The notes under the pieces are model-generated. The model made no database searches. It saw nothing but the letters and a program-made list of their open reading frames with translations, and was not told the DNA's origin. Made by a program: the position numbers and the translations under genes. DNA of 46,655 nt from Erysipelotrichales bacterium (lineage in GTDB: Bacteria > Bacillota_I > Bacilli_A > Erysipelotrichales > Erysipelotrichaceae), in contig CAJTJP010000025.1 in NCBI GenBank assembly GCA_910576855.1, positions 1 through 46,655 of the forward strand, written 5' to 3'. This document shows, piece by piece, positions 34,701 through 41,855 of this stretch. Numbering within the stretch: the stretch's first letter is position 1; each line of letters opens with the position of its first letter.

Positions 34701-36960
34701 ACACAATGTTGAGGATGAAGCAGAGGCAAGAGCGGCAATTAAGACTTATATTACTGAATTGAAGGCTTATACAGACAAACTTGAAGGCATGTATTCAGAT
34801 AACGGTGAAGACTTTGATGCAAGCACAAGCGTATTGAATACGACTGAAATCGCATGTAAGCGCGGATTATTCTCGATTGCGGCAACATCTGCATATAACG
34901 GTATTTCAACTAATTTAAGTTCGATTGATGATCAAGTAACTCGTTTGTATAATTCTTTGGTAGCATTCGATCAAATGGCGACCTTGTTCTATAATCACAA
35001 GGGCTTGTCGGATAATCCTGCGGAAGCAATTGATAAAACGCCTTCCAGCTATATCAATATTCGTGCTATGAGAATGTTCGATGGCGCCTTCATGTATGCC
35101 GGCGGCGATCATATCGGAATCGGTCACGGCAGTGCACCGGGAATGGTACAGGGCAGACCGAATACCGTTATTAACGGAGAAGTAACAACGACCGGCTTCT
35201 TCGGTTGGGGTATCAGCCATGAAATTGGACATCAAATCAATCAAGGCAAGATTGCTTATGCTGAAGTAACAAACAATATATTCTCATTACTGGCACAGAC
35301 AAGTGACGATAAGGCTGCAGCTCGTATTGAGCCGAGGTATGAGAAAATCTATCAGAAGGTAACATCAAATACGATCGGTAAGAGCTCAGATGTATTCACG
35401 ACATTGGCGATGTACTGGCAGCTTCACTTAGCGTATGATGATGCTGCAACTTATACAGATACAAATTCTATTTACGCTAAAATGAATAAGGAAATGCGTA
35501 GAGTAAGCTTAAGCGGCTTCAGCACGGATGAATCACTGATCGTTTATGCTTCCTTAGCTGCAGGCAAGGATCTAAGCGAGCATTTTGAAAAATGGGGCTT
35601 AGTTGTAAGCGATAAGGTAAGAGAGTATTTAGATGAGAAAGAGCTTCCTAAGGAAGAACGCAAAATCTGGTATTTGAATGATGATGCAAGACGTTATCGC
35701 TTGAAAAACGGTGCCGCAATGTCTGAGGGCACAACAGTGCAGGCAGAGCTTACGGAGGCAGACAGTCAAACAAAGCGCTTTAAAATCAGTCTTGCGGTAG
35801 CGGGCAACGCAAACTCCAATGCTATTTTGGGCTATGAAATTAAGCGTAACGGTGAGGTCATCGGATTTACGATGGAAAATGAGTTCGTTGATATCATCGG
35901 TTCTATGAACAATCGTGCTCTTGTATATGAGGTTACAGCTTATGACAAGTATTTGAATGCAACCGCAACACTGAAGCTTGATGAAGTGAAGGTAGCTCAT
36001 GACGGAAGCATCAATAAGGAAAATTTTGAGATTTCATCTAACTTTATGGCAAAGGATGAAAGCATCGATCATGAGAATCCTGATATGGATTATAGTACAT
36101 TGAGCGTCAATAATTTAATTGACGGTGATACTACGACATTCTTTAACGGAAGCCTTAGAATTGAGGAAAAGGATAAGACAACTCCGTATCTCATTATCGA
36201 TATGAATACTAAGATTGATATTGCAGGTATTAAGTATCGTACAATTGCGACAGACGGACAAATGTTGCCTAATACGATTTCAAAATTCAATGTGTATGTC
36301 AGTCAGGACAGAGTAAACTGGACATTGGCTAAGAGCGGAACCTTTGACTTGAACAGCGCCAACGACTACTCACAAATCGTATACTTTGATAAAGAGGGTA
36401 CTACTGGCGGAGATCAGCTGTGGACCTATACCGATATCTCTTATGTGAAGATTGAGGCAGTAGGCAATCAGGGTATCAGCGGTGCTGAAATCGATGTCAT
36501 TGCGCCTCCGGGTGACAATGTTGAAATGTCAAATGATACGATCGGTGTTTTAAAGGATCCGTATAAATATTTGAATTCCAAAGGTGAGGAAGTTGAAATC
36601 GCAGCCGGTTCAGTTGTATTTAAGGGTGATTATCGCGGTAATCCGGCCTTTAATGCAATGCTGCTGGTAGATGCAGAGGACGATCAAAAGTTCTATGAGG
36701 GTGATAACTTCCTGTTTGCGAAGCTGAACAGTAACGCAGAGGTGGCAGAGATTGCACAGGGCTATTGGTTCTTTGTGGTTACTCCTGAGCAGTATGAGTC
36801 AATGAAAGGCAAGAGTATCAGAGCAGAATTGTATCGTGTAAATGATGCAGAAACAAATGAAGGACAGCGTTTGACAAGTACGTCAAGAGCCGTTACGAAT
36901 TTGCCTGCTTACGATGATTTACCATTTATGGAAATCGTGGATACGACAAAGGATAACTAA
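31795..36960 (+). CDS. Secreted M60-family metallopeptidase with dockerin, FN3 and F5/8-type modules
   Basis: A 1,721-residue exported protein. Signal peptide (CLKLLFVSVLIAGLASSSLF), acidic Ser/Thr linker, a beta-rich X-module-like region (~70-215), then a dockerin at 217-275 with two EF-hand-like loops: Asp219-x-Asn221-x-Asp223 (DVNQDGVVDKKDL) and Asp250-x-Asn252-x-Asp254 (DLNRDGKINIADI). F5/8-type-like module ~283-432, FN3 modules from ~438 and ~528, a second F5/8 module ~650-780. The peptidase region follows from ~850; the M60 zinc site is His1142-Glu-Ile-Gly-His1146 with Glu1157 as likely third ligand. A further F5/8 module lies at ~1423-1572, then a 150-residue tail. M60 proteins cleave mucins and other O-glycoproteins; F5/8 modules bind glycans. 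It has no membrane anchor or sortase signal, and its stop overlaps the cohesin-protein start (TAATGATG). Confidence 0.88.
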   Translation: MKRCLKLLFVSVLIAGLASSSLFVMDSMSGVISANTEDETVSNEGTSDKTAAEGASDSANSNDGTVSGDSAGTVLLPEVYHLDGLEATGNLEIDVKFVLPISNITNPNIVLTLKDDKGNSEKIDFNGITEMKRSEYTLGDQAGEMSIRKMDKEGGVINGVDGEAVKYYAVTVYNLKKGKYSVELSGDAYKAYTLNNIELDDYAKRISISNEKGLFEVGDVNQDGVVDKKDLNQIISHIDSKNKNDVAINDLNRDGKINIADIAIVATVLNGKKQSAKVEDTSSMIDSSNMKVEAIIDGDAKNLFQEEGAVIVKPAKENEEISVDNPAVLTMSMEKAFTMNQIRVDAGLTNHPEEMLVEVTDENGKVTSFEGSLNQLENIHYFTDKANANTIVIDLGGQIAVKKVTIKITKTATKNLAEISEVEFLNNVYEEVPVPVIEVPKNIKVKVGSESASVTYNEMVNVTGYELLVKTLSPDGQVIESEVYQTNYPKFELADLENYTTYLLQVRAVNGEWRSPYSDEVSFEPQPNRLPPAVDMVVMSPVYAGFNFSWKKMDDTRTYNIYYRKVGASSYTKIANIEGTGYQLRDLEKLTEYEAYVTGNNDLGEGKPSNLAKGTTKDAIMPDVYTYGLINRPNKTEKTDHIKSVTTNPGHTSSGEYALVDNDYETYWLANTWDTGGYNTGRSAPIVEFDDFFDIDKIFMVPKEENAAFTYVRVYYWDESGAMQSVKASMTKLTSKNGQIYYQVKLNNAVHTNKMQICLANYTANGNIALRELKYYEYNPLEDDINALFKDDLHLELIDGADEAKIAALEARVNTKDEISGEYHPNRTALLNELDYARQILNDKKIQDVITIDQKISTTRNGHLGFSSLSDLQPLGISAREGEQITVYVGTTGGVMPQVVFTQYYAEASVWKQSVTNLKKGANIITVPKIGTMATERGGSVYIRYPSSKESGILKVRVSGGTKIPYLDVHNVEDEAEARAAIKTYITELKAYTDKLEGMYSDNGEDFDASTSVLNTTEIACKRGLFSIAATSAYNGISTNLSSIDDQVTRLYNSLVAFDQMATLFYNHKGLSDNPAEAIDKTPSSYINIRAMRMFDGAFMYAGGDHIGIGHGSAPGMVQGRPNTVINGEVTTTGFFGWGISHEIGHQINQGKIAYAEVTNNIFSLLAQTSDDKAAARIEPRYEKIYQKVTSNTIGKSSDVFTTLAMYWQLHLAYDDAATYTDTNSIYAKMNKEMRRVSLSGFSTDESLIVYASLAAGKDLSEHFEKWGLVVSDKVREYLDEKELPKEERKIWYLNDDARRYRLKNGAAMSEGTTVQAELTEADSQTKRFKISLAVAGNANSNAILGYEIKRNGEVIGFTMENEFVDIIGSMNNRALVYEVTAYDKYLNATATLKLDEVKVAHDGSINKENFEISSNFMAKDESIDHENPDMDYSTLSVNNLIDGDTTTFFNGSLRIEEKDKTTPYLIIDMNTKIDIAGIKYRTIATDGQMLPNTISKFNVYVSQDRVNWTLAKSGTFDLNSANDYSQIVYFDKEGTTGGDQLWTYTDISYVKIEAVGNQGISGAEIDVIAPPGDNVEMSNDTIGVLKDPYKYLNSKGEEVEIAAGSVVFKGDYRGNPAFNAMLLVDAEDDQKFYEGDNFLFAKLNSNAEVAEIAQGYWFFVVTPEQYESMKGKSIRAELYRVNDAETNEGQRLTSTSRAVTNLPAYDDLPFMEIVDTTKDN

Positions 36961-37853
36961 TGATGAAAAAAATAATGACGGTATTAGCTGTCGCAGGCTT
37001 ACTGCTTACAACTGCAGTGAGTGTTTCGGCAGCTACTCTCCGCCGTACCAGCGGCGGAAACGGTGCAGTAAAACTAACAATTAATTTAAATGATGGATTT
37101 GTCGGTGCATTGGACGCTACGCTTGAATTGAGCGGTAAGGTCATGCTGGATACGATTGAGTGGGATTCTTCTTTATCAAATGACTATGTAAAAAAGTATT
37201 CGTATGATAAAAAGAGCAATACGGTAAGATTGTATGTAGCAAGCGGTGATGCGGCAAGGAATTTAGCTGATAAAAACGGTGATGTCGTTATCGGTGTCGT
37301 TAAGGTAAAGGCAGCTGCCGATAAGGAAAAATTCAATGTAGGCATCAAACGTTTGTCTGTTACAAATATGGATTATGAGGTAAGGGATATCACTAAGCTT
37401 GAAAATGATAAAACAGGTGATTTTACCTTCAGGCTGGAGGATGTGAACAACGGCAATAATAATTCCGGCGGTAACAGTAATAACAGCGGAAACAACAGCA
37501 ACGGCGGTAACAGCAATAGCAACAGCGGGAATAAGGATAACGGCGGCAGTTCTAACGTAGGAAGCGGTACTAATCAATCCTCTGGAACGAACGGCAGCTA
37601 TCATTCCGGTAACAGCGCTAAAAATGATAAGGACGCAGTAGCAAAGACTGATAAGGAAAAGGACAAGGATGAAGCTGTTAAGGATAATTTCGGTAACAGC
37701 GATCCAATCAAGTCTAACGGTGTTAACGGATCATATGACAGCACAGAAACAAGTGATAATCACATGATTTGGTATGTCGGCTTCGGTATCTTGATCGTTA
37801 TATTAGTCGGTGCCGGCGGTTATGTTGTTTATCGTCAGAATCAAAAGGCATAA
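36960..37853 (+). CDS. Membrane-anchored protein with a cohesin-like domain
   Basis: A 297-residue protein (start ATG 36960 or 36963). Signal peptide (MTVLAVAGLLLTTAVSVSAA), then ~115 residues with cohesin-like beta-strand order: VKLTINLNDGFVGALDATLEL, VMLDTIEWDSSL, NTVRLYVASGDAARNL, KNGDVVIGVVKVKA, FNVGIKRLSVTN. A ~100-residue Asn/Gly/Ser linker with a Lys/Asp-rich part follows, then one membrane helix (MIWYVGFGILIVILVGAGGYVVY) and a short basic tail. Signal peptide plus C-terminal helix places the cohesin-like domain outside the cell. Coupled to the dockerin-bearing M60 gene, it is the obvious anchor for it. Cohesin assignment rests on pattern and context, not on a search; another Ig-like fold is possible. 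Confidence 0.7.
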   Translation: MMKKIMTVLAVAGLLLTTAVSVSAATLRRTSGGNGAVKLTINLNDGFVGALDATLELSGKVMLDTIEWDSSLSNDYVKKYSYDKKSNTVRLYVASGDAARNLADKNGDVVIGVVKVKAAADKEKFNVGIKRLSVTNMDYEVRDITKLENDKTGDFTFRLEDVNNGNNNSGGNSNNSGNNSNGGNSNSNSGNKDNGGSSNVGSGTNQSSGTNGSYHSGNSAKNDKDAVAKTDKEKDKDEAVKDNFGNSDPIKSNGVNGSYDSTETSDNHMIWYVGFGILIVILVGAGGYVVYRQNQKA

Positions 37854-37876
37854 GAATTCAGAGTTAAAATAAAATG

Positions 37877-37909
37877 AAGCATCCTTACGTTTGCATAAGG
37901 ATGCTTTTT
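37877..37909 (+). terminator. Terminator of the M60-cohesin operon
   Basis: AAGCATCCTTA (37877-37887) pairs with TAAGGATGCTT (37896-37906), then T run. Confidence 0.88.
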
Positions 37910-37931
37910 CTATGTGTATATGGTTATTAAG

Positions 37932-37967
37932 AAAAAAAACGTACCTAGCTTATGAATAAGTACGTTT
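37932..37967 (-). terminator. Minus-strand terminator at the left edge of the transposase remnant
   Basis: On the minus strand AAACGTAC (37960-37967) pairs with GTACGTTT (37937-37944), with an inner CTTA/TAAG, then a T run. No minus-strand gene now feeds it, suggesting deletion of a gene near the transposase fragment. Confidence 0.55.
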
Positions 37968-38588
37968 ACTCAGTTCTCCTATGCCTGTCATCAGCTTGGC
38001 ATCGAACTGGAATGCACAAGTGTCCCGCAAGCCAAAGGACGCATAGAGCGTCTGAATCAGACCTTACAATCACGTTTGGTTATTGAACTCAGACTTGCGG
38101 GCATTACCACCATAGAGGCTGCGAATAAATTCTTAAACTCTTACATAAAAGAATTTAACGCTTTGTTCTCTCTACCTGTTAATCATACAAGAAGTGTGTT
38201 TGAAAAGCAACCCTCTGATCGAGAAATTAATCATATTCTCTCTGTACTCTCTTGTAGGAAGCTGGACGGAGGCAACTGTATCCGCTATAAGAATAAGTAT
38301 TACATGCCTATCACACGTAATGCAAATAAGGCATACATGAAGAAAGGGATGACAGCCATGGTGATTGAAGCCTTTGATGGAGGCTTATATGTGAATATTT
38401 TGGATCATATTTTTGCCTTGGAGGAAATCCCCCTTCGTGAAGCTAAGTCTAAAACATTTGATCCTATCACCAAAGATGATAAGCCTAATAAGGTCTATAT
38501 CCCTCCAATGTCTCATCCTTGGAAACACGCTTCTTTTCAAGCTTATATTGCGAAACAAAAGCACCGTAATCTTGGTGCTAATGTTTAA
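37956..38588 (+). pseudogene. IS transposase, C-terminal fragment (ISNCY-like, rve core)
   Basis: Open from 37956 without a proper start: QFSYACHQLGIELECTSVPQAKGRIERLNQTLQSRL contains the glutamate end of the DDE catalytic core (KGRIERLNQT). The typical tail follows: NKFLNSYIKEFNALFSLPV and KYYMPITRNANKAYMKKGMTAMVIEAFDGGLYVNI. The first two-thirds, with the HTH and both aspartates, are absent. It ends TTTGGGACATTTTCATTTTC just after the stop, probably the IS right end. Non-functional relic. Confidence 0.78.
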
Positions 38589-38726
38589 CTTTTTTTGGGA
38601 CATTTTCATTTTCGCTTGACATGAATCAATAAAGAATCTCCAAAATCGTGTAAATATAAATGTAAACGATAATGTACAAATGTCTGTTGCTTTCAATAAA
38701 ATCTTCTCAAAATCTTCTCACGCAAT

Positions 38727-38751
38727 AAAAAAAGCCTTTATTTAAAGGCTT
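38727..38751 (-). terminator. Terminator of the tRNA cluster
   Basis: Minus strand AAGCCTTT (38744-38751) pairs with AAAGGCTT (38732-38739), then a T run. Confidence 0.78.
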
Positions 38752-38761
38752 AAGCGACATC

Positions 38762-38835
38762 TGGAGCAGATGAGGGGAATCGAACCCCCGTATCAGCCTT
38801 GGCAAGGCTGTGTTCTACCGTTGAACTACATCTGC
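38762..38835 (-). tRNA. tRNA-Gly (GCC)
   Basis: Minus strand GCAGATGTAGTTCAACGG..., anticodon loop TTGCCAA (GCC), T arm GGTTCGATTCC, encoded CCA at 38762-38764. Last gene of a three-tRNA cluster. Confidence 0.95.
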
Positions 38836-38838
38836 AAA

Positions 38839-38914
38839 TGGCGGTCCAGAAGGGACTCGAACCCTCGATCTCCTCCGTGACAGGGAGGCATGTTAACCAC
38901 TACACCACTGGACC
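38839..38914 (-). tRNA. tRNA-Asp (GTC)
   Basis: Minus strand GGTCCAGTGGTGTAGTGG..., anticodon loop CTGTCAC (GTC), T arm GGTTCGAGTCC, encoded CCA at 38839-38841. Confidence 0.95.
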
Positions 38915-38937
38915 TTATTTTTCTACGGTTAAAGTAA

Positions 38938-39028
38938 TGGCGGAGTAGGAGAGATTTGAACTCTCGCGCCGGTTTCCCGACCTATGCCCTTAGCAGGGGC
39001 ACCTCTTCAGCCTCTTGAGTACTACTCC
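38938..39028 (-). tRNA. tRNA-Ser (GCT)
   Basis: Minus strand GGAGTAGTACTCAAGAGG..., anticodon loop CTGCTAA (GCT), long variable arm as expected for Ser, T arm AGTTCAAATCT, encoded CCA at 38938-38940. Confidence 0.95.
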
Positions 39029-39058
39029 ATAGCTGATCATTAACTTTAACGCCTGTAT

Positions 39059-39087
39059 ATAATAACATATCCATACATGATTGACAA
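39059..39087 (-). promoter_or_regulatory. Promoter of the Ser-Asp-Gly tRNA cluster
   Basis: Minus strand TTGTCA (39082-39087), 17-nt spacer, TATTAT (39059-39064), about 30 nt before tRNA-Ser. Confidence 0.75.
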
Positions 39088-39205
39088 CCCTTTTTTTAAC
39101 TTTTTTGATTTTTTTCCTCGCTTTTTGACTTGGACTGTCTGAATCAGATTTCATTTACCATGTTTGATAAATTCTATGTCCTACTGTATTCAATCATTCT
39201 TTTCA

Positions 39206-39234
39206 TTGCTTAAATAACGGAAATGGCATATAAT
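39206..39234 (+). promoter_or_regulatory. Promoter of the DUF885 lipoprotein gene
   Basis: TTGCTT (39206-39211), 17-nt spacer, TATAAT (39229-39234); AGAGGTAA precedes ATG 39263. Confidence 0.72.
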
Positions 39235-39262
39235 GATAGAAAGCTAGAAAAGAGGTAACGCT

Positions 39263-41038
39263 ATGAAAAAAAAGAGCATTAAAATATTGCTTCTCTCATT
39301 ATTACTTGCACTGCCGTTAAGCGGTTGCGGAGGGAAGCAGGAAAATAAACCCGAAAATAAAGAGATGCAGAAGCAATTCGATGAATTTATCAAGAATGAA
39401 TTTATAACTGAAATGGAAAATGACTATCTCAGTATGCACATCCTTTTAGAGCATCCCGAGGATTTCGGAGTCAATCCAAAGAATATGAAAATACAGATCG
39501 GATCCAAATACAGTGAGGAAGCCTTAGACGAGGATCGAAAGAAGCTTGCGGAAACGATTAAAGAATTTGAAGCATTCGATCGTGATCAGCTGAGTGATCA
39601 GCAAAAGGATACCTATGATTGCTATCGTTATATGCTTGATATCAGTGAGGATGCAAGCGATGAAAAATTTGATTATTTAGGCTCTTCCTTTAATACGATG
39701 TCAGGAGACCATGCACAGCTTCCGTCACTCTTTGCTGATATCGTGATGCGCAATGAAGAAGATGTGAAAAATGTCATTACCTTACTGAAGGATGTTCTAC
39801 CTTATATGGAAAGCAATATCGCTTATACAGATAAGCAGCTGCTTGAAAATACAATGTCGATCAATGCCGACGAAGTAATCAGTCGCTGTCAAGAGGTCGT
39901 TGATGCCGGAATGGAAGGAAGTACCTTAACCTCTATGAAGAAGCATGTCGATGAAATGGATTTGAGTGCATCCGTTAAAGCAAAATATAAAAAAGAGCTC
40001 GAGGAGGCATATCGTACCTCATTCTTGCCCGCATATAAGAAAGTCATCAATTATATGAAAAAATTGGATAAAGGCGGAAATCATACCGGAGGCTTAGCTA
40101 CTTTAGATAACGGTAAGGAATTCTATGAAATCTTATTCCGCAAGGCAACCGGCAGCGATGATTCCGTAAAGAATATCAAAAAACGCTTAGAAGAGGAAGC
40201 ACAAAATGCAATGCTTTCTGCTCAAAATGCGGTCACAAGTAATCCGGAAGCACTGGAAGCTTATATGAGCAATACGACTAGTACCGGCTATAAGGATTAC
40301 AAGGGAATCTTGACCTATTTAGAAACCGCATATAAAAAGGATTTCCCCGATGTCGGTAAATTCAATTATAATATAGAGCCGCTAGCGTCTGATTTAGCAA
40401 CAAACGGTATTGCGGCATATTTCAATATTCCTGCGATTGACGGTACGACACCGAAAGAAATTCGTGTAAATAATACAGATAAAGCGGCGATTGATACGAT
40501 TAGCACCTTTACGACAGTGGCTCATGAGGGCATACCGGGACATATGTATCAAATTCAATACGCTTATAATAATTTGAAAAATCCTTGGCATTTGGCATGT
40601 GCGAACTTCTCCGGATATACGGAAGGCTATGCAACCTATGTTGAGCTGTATTCCGTAAACTATATCGATACCGATGATGCAATCAAACAGCTGACCGAAG
40701 CAATGACTGTTTATGAGCATGCGATCATCGCCTTGATCGATATCGGAATTCACTATGAAGGATGGAGCATCGATCAGTTGAAGCAATTCTGTAATGAAAA
40801 GGGGCTGGACAGCTCACAGGCACAGGGGATTTACGATCAAATCTGTTATAACCCGACCTCTTTCTTATCCTATTATGTCGGTTATATGGAAATCGCTGAT
40901 TTAAAGAAAGAAGCACAAAAGGAATTAGGCGATAAGTTCACTGATTTAGGCTTCCACACCGCATTGCTTGAAAGCGGCTCAGCACCTTTCTCAGTGGTTG
41001 AACGCCATATTGATGCCTATATCGAGGCAAATAAATAA
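39263..41038 (+). CDS. DUF885 family putative zinc peptidase, lipoprotein
   Basis: A 591-residue protein with signal peptide and lipobox LSGCGG, so anchored to the outer face of the membrane. Charged Lys/Glu linker, then a helical DUF885 domain. The zinc site is His421-Glu-Gly-Ile-Pro-Gly-His427 with Glu454 in YTEGYATYVE as probable third ligand. Members of this family are probable carboxypeptidases or oligopeptidases. Full length, monocistronic, with its own promoter and terminator (about 41083-41112). Confidence 0.85.
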   Translation: MKKKSIKILLLSLLLALPLSGCGGKQENKPENKEMQKQFDEFIKNEFITEMENDYLSMHILLEHPEDFGVNPKNMKIQIGSKYSEEALDEDRKKLAETIKEFEAFDRDQLSDQQKDTYDCYRYMLDISEDASDEKFDYLGSSFNTMSGDHAQLPSLFADIVMRNEEDVKNVITLLKDVLPYMESNIAYTDKQLLENTMSINADEVISRCQEVVDAGMEGSTLTSMKKHVDEMDLSASVKAKYKKELEEAYRTSFLPAYKKVINYMKKLDKGGNHTGGLATLDNGKEFYEILFRKATGSDDSVKNIKKRLEEEAQNAMLSAQNAVTSNPEALEAYMSNTTSTGYKDYKGILTYLETAYKKDFPDVGKFNYNIEPLASDLATNGIAAYFNIPAIDGTTPKEIRVNNTDKAAIDTISTFTTVAHEGIPGHMYQIQYAYNNLKNPWHLACANFSGYTEGYATYVELYSVNYIDTDDAIKQLTEAMTVYEHAIIALIDIGIHYEGWSIDQLKQFCNEKGLDSSQAQGIYDQICYNPTSFLSYYVGYMEIADLKKEAQKELGDKFTDLGFHTALLESGSAPFSVVERHIDAYIEANK

Positions 41039-41082
41039 TTGCTTATTCAATCAGTCATTTCAACAATTAAAATCATACCTTA

Positions 41083-41112
41083 AAAACGGACGTCATGCGA
41101 TGTTCGTTTTTT
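41083..41112 (+). terminator. Terminator of the DUF885 gene
   Basis: AAAACGGAC (41083-41091) pairs with GTTCGTTTT (41102-41110) with one G-T pair, ending in T6. Confidence 0.7.
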
Positions 41113-41204
41113 GTTTATCAATTTTGTTTGTCAGCAAGGAGTCAATGAATTATCAGAATAAAGAAATTGATCTTATCATGTATCGGCAACCGAGTTTAAA
41201 ATAT

Positions 41205-41299
41205 TAAACTTTTTGTTTAAAAACTATTGCATTGCCGAAATAATTATGTATAATAATATTGTTTCAAATACTATACTAAAAGTTTAGCAATACTAAACA
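41205..41299 (+). promoter_or_regulatory. Promoter and operators of the pot operon
   Basis: TTGCAT (41228-41233), 16-nt spacer, TATAAT (41250-41255). Perfect inverted repeats flank it: TTAAAC-ttttt-GTTTAA (41205-41221) and GTTTAG-caata-CTAAAC (41283-41299), with further TAAA-type half-sites between. They share the GTTTA core and are likely sites for the XRE-cupin regulator encoded just downstream. Confidence 0.65.
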
Positions 41300-41310
41300 G
41301 GAGGGCGCTT

Positions 41311-41844
41311 ATGGATATCGGTCGAAAACTGAAGCAGCTGCGAATCCGCAATGATTTGACATTAGAGGAGCTTGCGAGCCGCAGTGAATTAACAAAAGGA
41401 TTTTTAAGTCAAGTGGAGCGAAATCTGACATCTCCGTCTGTTTCAACGCTGGAGGATATTTTAGAGGCGTTAGGAACAGATTTAGCCGCCTTTTTTAAAG
41501 AGAGCAGAGAGGAACAGATCGTCTTTCATACAGACGATTTTTTTATCGATGAACAAGAGGATTTTACGATTCATTGGATTATTCCCAATGCACAGAAAAA
41601 TGAAATGGAACCGATGATTTTGAAACTGAAGCCAAGCGGAACTTCCCAAATCGTCGATCCGCATATCGGTGAGGAATTCGGCTATGTGCTGCAGGGGAAG
41701 ATCACACTTGTAAATAATGAAAAGGAATATGAGCTGAAAAAGGGTGAAACCTTTTATATCAGCGGACGCAATACGCATTTTATAAAAAACAGCGGTAAGC
41801 ATGAGGCAGTACTGTTGTGGGTAAGTACCCCGCCGATGTTTTAG
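41311..41844 (+). CDS. XRE-cupin transcriptional regulator (PuuR-like)
   Basis: A 177-residue protein: HTH at ~7-62 (LRIRNDLTLEELASRSELTKGFLSQVERNLTSPSVSTLEDIL) and a C-terminal cupin barrel (PHIGEEFGYVLQGKITLVNNEKEYELKKGETFYISGRNTHFIKN). This architecture is typical of regulators that sense a small ligand, for instance putrescine in PuuR. Located 11 nt upstream of potA with GGAGG between, so it is first gene of the polyamine transporter operon and probably represses it when polyamines are plentiful. GGAGGG precedes its ATG. Confidence 0.88.
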   Translation: MDIGRKLKQLRIRNDLTLEELASRSELTKGFLSQVERNLTSPSVSTLEDILEALGTDLAAFFKESREEQIVFHTDDFFIDEQEDFTIHWIIPNAQKNEMEPMILKLKPSGTSQIVDPHIGEEFGYVLQGKITLVNNEKEYELKKGETFYISGRNTHFIKNSGKHEAVLLWVSTPPMF

Positions 41845-41855
41845 GAGGATAGAAA

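Noticed and set aside
37435-37620. Asn/Gly/Ser repeat tract as a candidate CRISPR or tandem DNA repeat
   Set aside because: The units are irregular codons of a flexible protein linker with no regular spacer. No CRISPR array was seen elsewhere in the window.
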